DNA from: an uncultured Desulfovibrio sp.
GTDB lineage: Bacteria > Desulfobacterota > Desulfovibrionia > Desulfovibrionales > Desulfovibrionaceae
Length of the DNA: 64,000 nt
NCBI RefSeq assembly: GCF_902477725.1
Contig: NZ_CABSIF010000015.1
Coordinates: 1 to 64,000, forward strand
Reading direction: 5' to 3'
Each line of letters begins with the position of its first letter. Positions within the stretch are counted from its first letter, which is position 1. The position numbers and the translations under genes are program-made. Under the pieces are notes generated by a model that ran no database searches, was not told where the DNA came from, and was given only the letters and a program-made list of their open reading frames with translations. Below are positions 42,538 to 51,731 of the stretch, piece by piece.

Positions 42538-45500
42538 ATGGCCAGCACCATTTCCGGCTCCAACGCCATATCCAACCTCAGTGGTTCGGATACTGACTTT
42601 GATACGGTTCTCGCGAACCTTAAAAAGGTTGAGTCCACACAACTCAACCGCCTTACCGCGTGGAAAAGCGACTGGAAGCTGCGCTATGATGCTTTTGACA
42701 AAGTTATCGGGCAGGTCAGCACCGCCAGCAATGTGCTTGCAACCCTTGCCAACAAGAACAGCTTCGTTACCAAAAACGTAACCAGCAGCAACAGCAATAT
42801 CATTTCTGCTGTTGCCAGCGCCTCCGCGGACGACGTTCAGCATACCATCAATGTCAGCCAGGTGGCGAGCAACGCAATCTGGGCGAACACCGGACACGTC
42901 TTTAGCAGCAAGACAGACATCATCAACACATCCGGCACATCGCAGACATTTTCATACAGCTATGCCGGCAAGGAATACAGCATGGCCGTTCCGGCCAATA
43001 CCACGCTCGATTCCTTTGTGAGTATGGTCAACAATTCTTCCGACAACCCCGGCATCAAAGTCAGCATTGTTCAGGCCAGTTCCGGCTATGTTTTTCAGGT
43101 TGCCGGCAAGAGCACCGGCGTGGCCAACGATCTGGTCATTCACAGTTCCGGCCTTGTGGGCATGAGCGCATCTGGGGCATCCTCCACATGGTCGACCAAC
43201 AGTGTGCTGGATGTGAACAGCACGCTTACCAATCCCACAAAATTTGCCTACGACCTCATCATGGAGGACGGCAACACATTTTCCGTCAAAATCAATGGCG
43301 ACAAGACCAACCAGGATCTTGCAACCGCCATCAATGCGCAGGTGGGGCGCAGCATTGCCAGCATCGACGGCTCCGGTAATCTGCAACTTGCTGACGTCAA
43401 GGCCATGTACCGGCGCGACACCAGCACACAGACATCGTTCAGCACCCCGGTCACAAAATTTTCCATGGGCTCAACGCCCACGACAACCAAGCTTACGGGT
43501 GCCCTTACGGTTGATCTGAACATCAACGATGGTGTTACCACTGGCACCCGCTCCCTGACCATTGCTGCCGGCACCACCATGAAGGATGCCGCACTGCAGA
43601 TCGCCCAGGCTTCCGGCGCAAGCACGGCTGAAATGACCTATAACAGCACCACTGGCGGCTGGGAGCTGAACCTCTCCAACGTGAACGGTGCAACCCTCAG
43701 CTTTGCGGACAGCGCCAGCGATTCTGGCAAAATGACCTCAACCGTCATTGCAGACCAAACCCAACTTGGCACCAAGGTGGTTGGCAGTTCCGGCGCACAG
43801 AGCTTCACCGCCAGCACAGCCATTACCTTTGACAGTACCAAGCTCTCGCAAAAGCTTGGCGGCACTAGCGCTGACGGCACAAAAAACTTTACCTATACCT
43901 TTGTTGACAACACTGGCAGCACGCAAACGCTGACCATTGCGCAGGACAAGACCTATCAGGATCTGCTGACCCAACTTCAATCTTCTGGCGGTACATTAAG
44001 TGGAGATGGCAAAACTGTAACTTTTGCGAATACGGAAAAATTCTATTTGAGCGCGGGCGGCACCGGCGGCGGCATGGACGGAATCACCGTCAAGACAGAC
44101 GCCACGGCCACCGTTACCAACATGGCCGCAGGCACCACGCTGGAGACGCCCCCGGCCCTAACCTATACTTACACCACCAATAACAGCTCCACGCCGCAAA
44201 CATTTACGGTTCCTGGCGGCTCCAAGATGGCTGACGTGCTCGCCGCCATCAAAGCCAAAGGGCTGACTGGCTCGCTCGTAAGCGCGGACGGAGCCACGAC
44301 AATTGACCTGCAAACAGGCACCCTGCCTACAACCGGCAGCTATTTTCTCAAGCTCAACAATATTGATTCCCTCAGCGGGCCGGGCATTACCGGTCAGGTG
44401 ACATCGTCCTCCAACTGGAATATCCGCGGTGCGGCCAACGCCAAATTTACGGTGGACAACTGGCCCTTGACCATGGAATCCGACACCAACAGCGTGAGCA
44501 ACGTGATCGAGGGCGTGGTCTTTACCATTCAGGACAAAGGCAGCGCGTCCATTACGGTCAATACAGACATCACCTCGGTGGAAAAATCCATTCAGACGTT
44601 TCTTGATTCCGTCAACTCTGTCTTGATGACCATCAATGATTACACAAAATTTGATCCGAACAAGGACGTCACCACCAACGATCCCAAAAATACGAGCAGC
44701 AGCAACTATAGCACCTCGCAACTGACCGCAGAAAAAGGCGGCCTGTTGCAGGGCAACTATGGCGTGCAACTGTTCAAATCGCGTTTCACTTCATTGGTCA
44801 ACAGCGCCCCTCCTGGTTTTTCCAGCCGGACGTCTGCCTCTGATGTGCTGTCGGGTGACGTGCTTGCCAACCTTGCCAACATGGGCATCAAGGTTGAAAC
44901 CGACCAGTCGAGTTCCAACTATGGGCTTTTGGTAATTGCGCCTTCGTCCGGCATTGCTGAATTGCAGCAGATGGACAAGAGCAATTATGAAAAAATGATC
45001 AACAGCAACCTTTCGGATGTTGTGGATTTTTTCTGTTCCAGCGGCACCGGCACGACTACCAGTTCTGATTTTCGCTATGGCAGCCACATTGCGGGCATTA
45101 CCAAGGGTGGTTCGTATGATGTGAACTACTCGGTTGACGCTGGCGGCAATATTACCAATGTCACGGTTGGCGGCGTGACCGCAACGCGCGACACGAGCCA
45201 GCCGGGCTATTACTACAGCGTTGCTTCCGGTGATGCGCGAGGCCTTTCGCTCCAGATCGACAACCTCACCCCCGGCAACCACACGGGGCAGATACGCATC
45301 AAGGAAGGGCTGATTCAGACGGTCAGCACCTTCCTCAAGGGTGAATTGACCTATACGGACGTCAACGTCTCGGGCACCGGTACCGCAGAGCAGACGTCCG
45401 CAGCCATTGCGCTCAAATCGAAGAATGGCGCTTTGATGGTTCTAAAAAACAACTATCAGAGCATCATGGAAAATATCGACAAAAAAATCACCCAAGAACA

Positions 45501-45642
45501 GACGCGCCTTGAGACGTGGGAAGCCCGGCAAAAAACATATTTTGCCAACCTTGAAACCCTGCTCAAAAAATACAATACCCAGAAAGATCAGCTCACGTCA
45601 CAGCTCAAGCAGCTTTCCAGTTCGTCAAGCAGTTCCTCCTAA
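42538..45642 (+). CDS. fliD: Flagellar filament cap protein FliD (hook-associated protein 2)
   Basis: A 1034-residue FliD, much longer than the usual 450-700. The N-terminal domain (FDTVLANLKKVESTQLNRL) and C-terminal coiled-coil region (DKKITQEQTRLETWEARQK) are conserved. Between them are about five related units of 45-60 residues, each with a beta-hairpin and an amphipathic helix similar to flagellin-IN motifs (for example TKFAYDLIMEDGNTFSVKIN, NFTYTFVDNTGSTQTLTIAQ and ALTYTYTTNNSSTPQTFTVP). FliD caps the growing filament and helps fold flagellin. The ATG at 42538 is the start with GAGGCA before it. Ends in a Ser-rich tail. fliS follows by 55 bases. Confidence 0.93.
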   Translation: MASTISGSNAISNLSGSDTDFDTVLANLKKVESTQLNRLTAWKSDWKLRYDAFDKVIGQVSTASNVLATLANKNSFVTKNVTSSNSNIISAVASASADDVQHTINVSQVASNAIWANTGHVFSSKTDIINTSGTSQTFSYSYAGKEYSMAVPANTTLDSFVSMVNNSSDNPGIKVSIVQASSGYVFQVAGKSTGVANDLVIHSSGLVGMSASGASSTWSTNSVLDVNSTLTNPTKFAYDLIMEDGNTFSVKINGDKTNQDLATAINAQVGRSIASIDGSGNLQLADVKAMYRRDTSTQTSFSTPVTKFSMGSTPTTTKLTGALTVDLNINDGVTTGTRSLTIAAGTTMKDAALQIAQASGASTAEMTYNSTTGGWELNLSNVNGATLSFADSASDSGKMTSTVIADQTQLGTKVVGSSGAQSFTASTAITFDSTKLSQKLGGTSADGTKNFTYTFVDNTGSTQTLTIAQDKTYQDLLTQLQSSGGTLSGDGKTVTFANTEKFYLSAGGTGGGMDGITVKTDATATVTNMAAGTTLETPPALTYTYTTNNSSTPQTFTVPGGSKMADVLAAIKAKGLTGSLVSADGATTIDLQTGTLPTTGSYFLKLNNIDSLSGPGITGQVTSSSNWNIRGAANAKFTVDNWPLTMESDTNSVSNVIEGVVFTIQDKGSASITVNTDITSVEKSIQTFLDSVNSVLMTINDYTKFDPNKDVTTNDPKNTSSSNYSTSQLTAEKGGLLQGNYGVQLFKSRFTSLVNSAPPGFSSRTSASDVLSGDVLANLANMGIKVETDQSSSNYGLLVIAPSSGIAELQQMDKSNYEKMINSNLSDVVDFFCSSGTGTTTSSDFRYGSHIAGITKGGSYDVNYSVDAGGNITNVTVGGVTATRDTSQPGYYYSVASGDARGLSLQIDNLTPGNHTGQIRIKEGLIQTVSTFLKGELTYTDVNVSGTGTAEQTSAAIALKSKNGALMVLKNNYQSIMENIDKKITQEQTRLETWEARQKTYFANLETLLKKYNTQKDQLTSQLKQLSSSSSSSS

Positions 45643-45696
45643 CCTGCATGAAACAACAATAAGGCCAGCCAAAGAACACCGCCATAAGGACACACT

Positions 45697-46344
45697 ATGA
45701 ACAAAGCGGCGCAAGCATATTTTCAGACCAAGGTCGGCACCACGGATCAGGGGCAACTTTTGCTCATGCTCTATGACGGCGCACTCACATTCATACAGCA
45801 GGCGCGCACAAAAATGATTGCCAATGACTATGCGGGAAAGGGCATCCTTATCTCCAAGGTCATCGATATCATCAACGAGCTTTCCGCTTCTTTGAACATG
45901 GACAAGGGCGGCAGCCTGGCTGTGAACCTCAACAACCTGTACCTGCTCTGCACGGCCCGTTTGCTGCGCGCCAACCTGAAAATGGATATGGATTCACTCA
46001 ACAGTGTGGAATCCATCCTTTCAGGCCTGCGCGGCGCCTATGCCCAGATTATTGAAACCCCCGAGGCCCGTCAGGCGAGCAACGATATTGCCACCCGCCT
46101 GCAACCCATGGGGACAATGACCAGGTCACCGCAGCCCATCATACCGTCAACAGTTACCGCCGTGCCGCGCTCCCATGCTCAGGCGGCCTATGGCCGTAGC
46201 GCCATGCGCCCTGCAGCCCCTGTGACGGAGGCACCCAGCCAGACGGCCGATGCCCAGCGCGCGCATGTGCAGTCCTTTGATCAGGCCGCGCCACAGGCGG
46301 CAGCGCCACAGCCGCGCCTGCCCGGCGCTTACGGCAAACCCTAG
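45697..46344 (+). CDS. fliS: Flagellin chaperone FliS with an extended C-terminus
   Basis: The first 125 residues are a normal FliS four-helix bundle (AYFQTKVGTTDQGQLLLMLY, then LYLLCTARLLRANL), which binds flagellin in the cytoplasm and prevents early polymerisation. About 90 further residues are Ala, Pro and Gln-rich and likely disordered; ordinary FliS has no such tail. The AAGGA ribosome-binding site fits. It follows fliD in the same operon. Confidence 0.9.
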   Translation: MNKAAQAYFQTKVGTTDQGQLLLMLYDGALTFIQQARTKMIANDYAGKGILISKVIDIINELSASLNMDKGGSLAVNLNNLYLLCTARLLRANLKMDMDSLNSVESILSGLRGAYAQIIETPEARQASNDIATRLQPMGTMTRSPQPIIPSTVTAVPRSHAQAAYGRSAMRPAAPVTEAPSQTADAQRAHVQSFDQAAPQAAAPQPRLPGAYGKP

Positions 46345-46388
46345 ATAACGCAGCCTTGCCCTGAACAGGGAGGCGGATAGCAGCATTA

Positions 46389-46427
46389 CGCAAAAGCGGC
46401 GGCATCTTGGTGTCGCCGCTTTTTGCG
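46389..46427 (+). terminator. Terminator of the fliD-fliS operon
   Basis: CGCAAAAGCGGCG pairs with CGCCGCTTTTTGCG across an 11-base loop; the T-run is part of the stem's 3' arm. Confidence 0.7.
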
Positions 46428-46609
46428 CTGACATGCGGTCTGCCGAAAAATACCACCGATGTGTATGGCAAAAGACGGCAATGCAGCTTCCGTAAATCGA
46501 TTATTATCCTCTTTGACAGGCTTATCCAGAGAAGCTAGTCTTCACAAAATTTTTAAAGAGCATCCGCTCAAAGTTTATCCATATTTTACTGCACTGCGAA
46601 ACAAGCGCC

Positions 46610-47686
46610 ATGGTGAAATCCAAAGAGTCTTCTGTTCTCTGCAAAAACACATATCTTAAACTATTTGATATGTTTGATAACGCAGGCGTTCCGCCAGAAA
46701 CGCGCTGGCGTTCCCTGCTGCTTTTTTTCAGGGAAATGAAGGACTATCATTTTCTTGATGAAGAACAAAAAATCGCCATTCTCGCACAGATGGAAGAGCT
46801 GTTGAAAAACAGGCACTACTCTGATGAACAGCTTGTTTCCACAATCCGCAAATGCAGCGAAATATTCAGCAGGCCAATTGTGACCCAGCTCGACAGCATG
46901 GTTCACGAAACGTCTTCCATCATAGACCAGTTTTTCAGCAAGCTGTCTTCGCGCTACGGTGATATTGCCCACCTTGAAAAAGAAAGTCTTTCCATTGTGG
47001 CGGAGAACGGCGATGGCACCGTTATGCTTGAAAAACTGCAATCAGCCTTTCACCGGGTCAAGGTGCTTTTTGAGGAAGACATCTGCAACCTCGAAAATCT
47101 CGCCTTTATTGACCCTCTGACCCAGGTTGCCAATCGCCTGAGCCTTGATCTTTTTATAAAAAACTCCACAGCCCGGTGGCACGAAGAGGGACAACCCTTT
47201 GCCCTGGCCCTCTTTGATATCGACCACTTCAAAACCTTTAACGACACCTACGGCCACCTTATCGGCGATCAGGTGCTTAAGGTTGTTGGCTCGCACCTCC
47301 GCAGGGCGCGCGAGGAATTTGATACAGAGACAGATGCCCTGGCAGCGCGTTTTGGCGGCGATGAGTTTGCCCTTGTGGCCTCCGGGGCCAACGCGCATCT
47401 GTTGCCCGAAATTATCAGCCGTTTTTGCAGGGCCATCAAAAATTTCAACCTGCTCATCCGGGATACGGAAGGCAATGTTGAAAAAAACAACCTGCATATT
47501 ACCGTCAGCGCAGGCATAGCTTTGCTGGATGCCCAAGCACCCCGAATTCAAACGGCAGAACAGCTTTTTGACCGGGCGGACAAAGCCCTGTACCACGCCA
47601 AGCACAATGCCCGTTCGCGCGCGGTGGTGTTAAAAGCCAACGATCAATACCTGATTCTGGACGAAGAAAATCACAAGGCTGTCTAG
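46610..47686 (+). CDS. Cytoplasmic diguanylate cyclase
   Basis: A 358-residue protein without membrane segments. About 170 mostly helical residues, with weak coiled-coil character near the end, precede a GGDEF domain with intact ARFGGDEFALV and ALFDIDHFKTFND. It should make c-di-GMP. The N-terminal domain resembles those in soluble GGDEF proteins seen near flagellar genes, but I cannot name it. Position after fliS fits a motile/sessile switch. The start overlaps a 66-codon frame at 46459 that I do not accept. Confidence 0.88.
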   Translation: MVKSKESSVLCKNTYLKLFDMFDNAGVPPETRWRSLLLFFREMKDYHFLDEEQKIAILAQMEELLKNRHYSDEQLVSTIRKCSEIFSRPIVTQLDSMVHETSSIIDQFFSKLSSRYGDIAHLEKESLSIVAENGDGTVMLEKLQSAFHRVKVLFEEDICNLENLAFIDPLTQVANRLSLDLFIKNSTARWHEEGQPFALALFDIDHFKTFNDTYGHLIGDQVLKVVGSHLRRAREEFDTETDALAARFGGDEFALVASGANAHLLPEIISRFCRAIKNFNLLIRDTEGNVEKNNLHITVSAGIALLDAQAPRIQTAEQLFDRADKALYHAKHNARSRAVVLKANDQYLILDEENHKAV

Positions 47687-47713
47687 TGCCGGGGCAACAG
47701 CCCGCAGCTTGCG

Positions 47714-47755
47714 CACCATAAAAAAGGGCGGGGAAACCCGCCTTTTTTTATGGTG
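47714..47755. terminator. Bidirectional terminator between the cyclase and PAP2 genes
   Basis: CACCATAAAAAA-GGCGGG stem with its complement around GAAA; A-rich and T-rich arms give a T-run on both strands. Confidence 0.9.
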
Positions 47756-47814
47756 CTAACAAAATCAGCCGCATGCTCGCCAGTTAAGGTCCTAGCCCCG
47801 TGCGCCGCTGACTT

Positions 47815-48348
47815 TTACAGCCCAGACCTGGCTTGGTGAAAGCAGAGTTTTACCGCCACTGCGGCAAGGCAAGCTGTCAAAAATGCTCCCGCCATGTCCA
47901 GTGGGTAGTGCACACCCACAAAAATTCTGGCCCAGGCAGTAGCGAACCCCAGCAGCATGACAAACAGTGCAATGCCACGCGAGCCCTTGTGCAGAAGCAG
48001 GGCAAACGCCATCGAAAACAAAAAGGTGGCGTGTAGACTGGGAAATGACGATGTGGGTTCGTGGGCAATCAGCATTCGCCCAATCCCCAGCACAAAGGGC
48101 CGGGGATTATAATGAAACATTCGGATCAGGCAGGCTGAACCCATGGACACCGCCACGGTCAAAACCACACGTAAAGCCAAAACAACGGCAAAGCCGCGTG
48201 GCTTTTGCCGCACAATAGCCAGCAGGGTCAACAAAACCGCGATACCTATGGGCCACTCTGCCAGTGCGCCCCCTGCCCACACTGCAAAAGGGGATGCCGC
48301 ATCGCTGGCGTTAATGGCAAGAAAAATCTGGTGATTAAGTGAAGTCAT
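47815..48348 (-). CDS. PAP2-family membrane phosphatase, possible undecaprenyl-pyrophosphatase
   Basis: A 177-residue protein with five to six hydrophobic helices. The phosphatase signature is present in modified form: RMFHYNPRP (usual K replaced by R), SFPSLHATF and ARIFVGVHYPLD (usual SR replaced by AR). Catalytic His in PSLH and in VHYPLD are kept. BcrC-like undecaprenyl-diphosphate phosphatases or lipid A phosphatases are the likely relatives. Together with the α/β-hydrolase gene upstream on the same strand (24-base gap) it may form a two-gene unit. Confidence 0.82.
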   Translation of the reverse strand: MTSLNHQIFLAINASDAASPFAVWAGGALAEWPIGIAVLLTLLAIVRQKPRGFAVVLALRVVLTVAVSMGSACLIRMFHYNPRPFVLGIGRMLIAHEPTSSFPSLHATFLFSMAFALLLHKGSRGIALFVMLLGFATAWARIFVGVHYPLDMAGAFLTACLAAVAVKLCFHQARSGL

Positions 48349-48371
48349 GATCTATGCCGGGATGTGATGCA

Positions 48372-49151
48372 TCAGAAAAAATCCGCATTATGCGCGCTGA
48401 AGCGCGTTGTCAAAAAATCCTTGAACACGTCTACGGCAGAGGCCGCAGTATTGCTCCAGGCAAAATCCTGAAAAACAAAATGCCCACAATACGGCAGCAT
48501 CAACAGGGAGGCGCCCGGAATCAGTTTTTTCATGTCCAGAAGCTGCACTGGCAAAACGATATCCCGGTCGCCGCCCACAACGAGCGTTGGCGTTTGCAGG
48601 GTTTGCAGACGCTCAGGCTTTATAATGTCCATGCTCTCCCACAGCTCTTTTGTCTTGCTGATGAAACTCTCGAACTTGGGGGCCGGATTTAGTTCCTCAT
48701 ACTGTTGCGCAACTTCCGGCATATGCTCCCGAACAAAATCCGCAGACAGATTACCAACTGTTTCCAGCCAACCATCCGACATACCTTCAATAAGATAATT
48801 GCCGGATATGGCTATGAGACTCTTTACCTTGCCCGGCAGGCGGCTTGCCATATGCAAGCCGAGGTTTGCCCCGTCGCTGTAACCAACGATGTGAAAAGGC
48901 GGCAGGTCAAGCGCCTGCGTGAAAGAAATCAGCTCCTCCGCCATCAGGGCATACTCAAAAGGCGCGTCTGTATCCGCTGTTCTGCCGTGTCCGCGCCGGT
49001 CAACAGCAATAACGCGGAAATCCTTTGCCAGCTCTGCCAGCAGGGTTTCGTAATTCTCGCAGGTATCCAGCCCGCCGTGCAAAAAGAGAAGAGGCTCCCC
49101 CTGCCCTTTTGTTGTATAAAACCAGTTGATTCCGTCAGTTGATATCTGCAT
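48372..49151 (-). CDS. Alpha/beta-hydrolase
   Basis: A 259-residue single-domain hydrolase. HGG oxyanion motif in LLFLHGGLDT, nucleophile elbow GYSDG with Ser, acid in VGGDRDIV and the histidine in LPYCGHF. Without signal peptide, so cytoplasmic. The group contains esterases and haloperoxidase-like enzymes; the substrate is not evident. It leads the PAP2 gene. Confidence 0.85.
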   Translation of the reverse strand: MQISTDGINWFYTTKGQGEPLLFLHGGLDTCENYETLLAELAKDFRVIAVDRRGHGRTADTDAPFEYALMAEELISFTQALDLPPFHIVGYSDGANLGLHMASRLPGKVKSLIAISGNYLIEGMSDGWLETVGNLSADFVREHMPEVAQQYEELNPAPKFESFISKTKELWESMDIIKPERLQTLQTPTLVVGGDRDIVLPVQLLDMKKLIPGASLLMLPYCGHFVFQDFAWSNTAASAVDVFKDFLTTRFSAHNADFF

Positions 49152-49289
49152 TGCTTGTACTCCGAAGTCTGATTTCTTTGTTACATTACCTTTTTACGCT
49201 GACTTATCAACTTTAGCGCGTCGCCGTTACTGCCCAGAACTGAAAAATATTTTCGCGAACCATCACACAACGCGCCCCGAACTTGCAAA

Positions 49290-49328
49290 CAAAAAGAGCC
49301 GGGGCAGACCATACTCCGGCTCTTTTTG
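49290..49328. terminator. Terminator between the hydrolase and chemoreceptor genes
   Basis: Thirteen-base perfect stem CAAAAAGAGCCGG / CCGGCTCTTTTTG; it lies directly after the stop of the minus-strand chemoreceptor gene and works on both strands. Confidence 0.88.
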
Positions 49329-49359
49329 CACATATCAGAGTTTGCTTTTCAGGCTACTG

Positions 49360-51090
49360 TCACTGCACGCCCTTGCCATTAAGAAATGGGCCATAGCGTT
49401 TATCCGTACCCATAATATGGCCCACGAGCCACTCTTTCAAAAAACGCATGATTTCCATGGTGACCTTGGCGCGACCACTTTTAAGCTCCTGCTCAAAGGC
49501 CAAAACTTTTTCTACCAGATCACGGTGCGCTTTTTTGTGCGCAGGCGCTTCTGCGTAGCCATAGCGGTCAAAAAATTCTTCTTCCGTGGCAAAATGCTTT
49601 ACCGTGTATTGCTTCAGCCTGTCCAGCACGCCTGCAAGCACCTCTTCTGACCGGCGTTGCCGCATGGCGGAATTCAGCTCATTGATAAGGGCCACAAGAG
49701 CCTTGTGCTGCTCATCTATCTTTGCAACCCCTACAGAAAGATCGTTTGTCCAGCATATAAGCTGGTCAGAATCTACAACGCCGCCAAGATTTCCCTGCCC
49801 CATGGCGCTGACGATGGCGTCCAGTTCTTCTGCCTGACCAGATATTTCCACAAGCACGCGAATGGAATTATTGACGTGCTCCGCCGTTTCCTTTGCGATG
49901 GTGTTGACTTCAGCCGCACCTCTGCGAACATCTTCACTCGCCGCGGTCTGCGCCTGACTGGACGCCGCGATGGCAGAAACTTCGTTGGCGGCCTGCTGCA
50001 CAAATCCCGCAATCCTGTCCACATCTTCAGCGGCCTGTTCGGCGGCGCTTGCGCTTGTGACAATATCTTGCGCGGCGGCATCCACAGCCTGAACATTTTC
50101 GCGCGCCTTGGCCTGAATATTTCTCAATGATTCGCCGACCTCGCTGGTGGCCTTCATTGTCTTTTCCGCGAGCTTCCGCACTTCGTCGGCGACCACGGCG
50201 AATCCGCGGCCAGCTTCGCCTGCCCTGGCGGCCTCAATGGCGGCGTTCAGGGCCAACAGGTTTGTTTGATCCGCGATGTCGGAAATAACTCCCAGCACAG
50301 TTCCAATGCCCTCGGCCTGTTGTCCAAGATTGGTCATGGTTTCCTTGAGCAGCAGAATACGCTCTTTAACCTGATCAATAGAAAGAACTGCCGAGCGCAC
50401 CCCCTGCGCGCCCGACACAGCCCCCTGCTGCGCCAACGCAGCGTCATCCGCAGCTTTAACGGTATTGAGCGCTATACTCTGGATGGCGGAATTAATCTGC
50501 TCTATGGCTTGCGAGGCTTCCTGCATTCTTTCCCGCTGATGCACCACATCGCGATCCACATTCTCCATGTTTTGACCAAGTTCGCGGATACCGGAAAAAA
50601 TACTCGAGGATGCAGTGGCCGCTTTTTGCGAAGCGGTACGCATGTCATTGAGCAGTTGCCGCACCTGCGCTTCCGCAGCGCGGCTTTCCTGCAATGCAAG
50701 TTCGCTGTCTGCCGCGAGCCGGTGCGCTTCGTCGCCTTTACGCCGGGCATCTTTAAGGGCCTGATCCAGCGAGGCGACCATAGTGCAAATACTTTCGCGC
50801 AGGTCTGAGTATTCTTTGGGCATGGTGTACGCTGGGCATGCTGTGGGGCGGCCACTGGCGATCTCTTGTGCGTAATCACGTATGCTGCGTAAAGGAAGTA
50901 TCAGCTGCCTATAGACCGTCCATATTAAAAAAAGACCAGCCGTGGCCGCCAATAAAAATAACACACCGTGTATTATAAACGATGCATTAGAAATAACGCC
51001 ATATGTGAATGATGCTGCGCCACCGCACATCAGCACGACAGCAGAAGAAAATAACCGGAATGAGAGGCTTGTTCCTGATGCAATAGCCAT
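49360..51090 (-). CDS. Chemoreceptor fused to a C-terminal bacteriohemerythrin domain
   Basis: A 576-residue protein. Two membrane helices lie close together (about residues 8-28 and 35-58), so almost no periplasmic domain exists. HAMP-like linker, coiled coil and the signalling tip ISDIADQTNLLALNAAIEAA follow. The last 135 residues form a hemerythrin domain: EQHKALVALIN, YTVKHFATEEEFFD, APAHKKAH and GHIMGTDKRY carry the five His, Glu and Asp of the di-iron site. This is the same combination as DcrH of Desulfovibrio vulgaris, so it probably senses oxygen in the cytoplasm and drives aerotaxis. The ATG has GGGGAT five bases upstream. Confidence 0.93.
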   Translation of the reverse strand: MAIASGTSLSFRLFSSAVVLMCGGAASFTYGVISNASFIIHGVLFLLAATAGLFLIWTVYRQLILPLRSIRDYAQEIASGRPTACPAYTMPKEYSDLRESICTMVASLDQALKDARRKGDEAHRLAADSELALQESRAAEAQVRQLLNDMRTASQKAATASSSIFSGIRELGQNMENVDRDVVHQRERMQEASQAIEQINSAIQSIALNTVKAADDAALAQQGAVSGAQGVRSAVLSIDQVKERILLLKETMTNLGQQAEGIGTVLGVISDIADQTNLLALNAAIEAARAGEAGRGFAVVADEVRKLAEKTMKATSEVGESLRNIQAKARENVQAVDAAAQDIVTSASAAEQAAEDVDRIAGFVQQAANEVSAIAASSQAQTAASEDVRRGAAEVNTIAKETAEHVNNSIRVLVEISGQAEELDAIVSAMGQGNLGGVVDSDQLICWTNDLSVGVAKIDEQHKALVALINELNSAMRQRRSEEVLAGVLDRLKQYTVKHFATEEEFFDRYGYAEAPAHKKAHRDLVEKVLAFEQELKSGRAKVTMEIMRFLKEWLVGHIMGTDKRYGPFLNGKGVQ

Positions 51091-51464
51091 GACATATCCC
51101 CTAATGTAGTCGATTATCGATTTTCAGGAAGCAAAAACTGTCTCGATAAAAATGCAGGCTAAACAACTCAACGGGAACATTAATAACTTTTGTATATAAT
51201 TATAAAAATGTTAATGCAACTGTCATAAAACGAATATGGTAGTTGCCTATCATTTGAGTTCAGAGCAAACAAGATGCCCTTCTAACTTATTTTGATTCGT
51301 GAAACAAAAAAATATAGCTATAGACTTGCCGACACATACATTGACATCAGCATCAGCATCAACCTTATCTGAGACATAACGGATGTATTATTTTTTTTAT
51401 TAGTAAAAAAAATGATTTTTTTGAAATAAACAAAATGGCCACTCTTATATTGTACAAACTAGTG
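51091..51464. other. AT-rich intergenic region upstream of the hemerythrin chemoreceptor
   Basis: No supported gene. It should contain the chemoreceptor promoter. The minus-strand ATCGATAA (51114-51121) resembles a FliA -10 box, but the -35 part is poor, so I do not call a promoter. Confidence 0.45.
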
Positions 51465-51510
51465 AGCGTGAATACTGTCCATTACCGCGATAACGGACAG
51501 TATTCACGCT
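51465..51510. repeat. 46-bp near-perfect palindrome
   Basis: Two arms of 23 bases meet at a CGCG centre and match at 21 of 23 positions; the outer 16 are perfect (AGCGTGAATACTGTCC and its complement). There is no T-run beside it. It lies in the gap between the chemoreceptor and ABC-F genes. Its role is unknown. Confidence 0.75.
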
Positions 51511-51663
51511 TCAAGGCAAAACGCACCCCGTAACAAGTTTGTGTGACATAAAATCGAACATAACCGGGGAACATGCTTTCACATAGCGAACCCATAATTG
51601 CGGAAGCTGCACCCCGGTAAGCGTGCAGAATGGTGCGGGGGAGGGGGAAGGCTGCTTAACTCG

Positions 51664-51711
51664 AAAAAAAGACTGGAGCCGCATGTACGGCATTGCACCA
51701 TACATACGGCT
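51664..51711 (-). terminator. Terminator of the ABC-F gene
   Basis: On the minus strand, AGCCGTATGTA pairs with TACATGCGGCT (one mismatch) across a 13-base loop, then CCAG and a run of seven T. Confidence 0.72.
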
Positions 51712-51731
51712 GACGCTGGCGGGAGTACACC

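Noticed and set aside
46459..46659. 66-codon frame before the cytoplasmic diguanylate cyclase
   Set aside because: It overlaps the cyclase start by 50 bases, has no ribosome-binding site and no recognisable motif.
51600..51720. Segment resembling the conserved end of a group II intron
   Set aside because: The GAGCCGCATGTACGG part looked intron-like, but it folds into a simple hairpin with a minus-strand T-run right after the ABC-F gene, so a terminator explains it.
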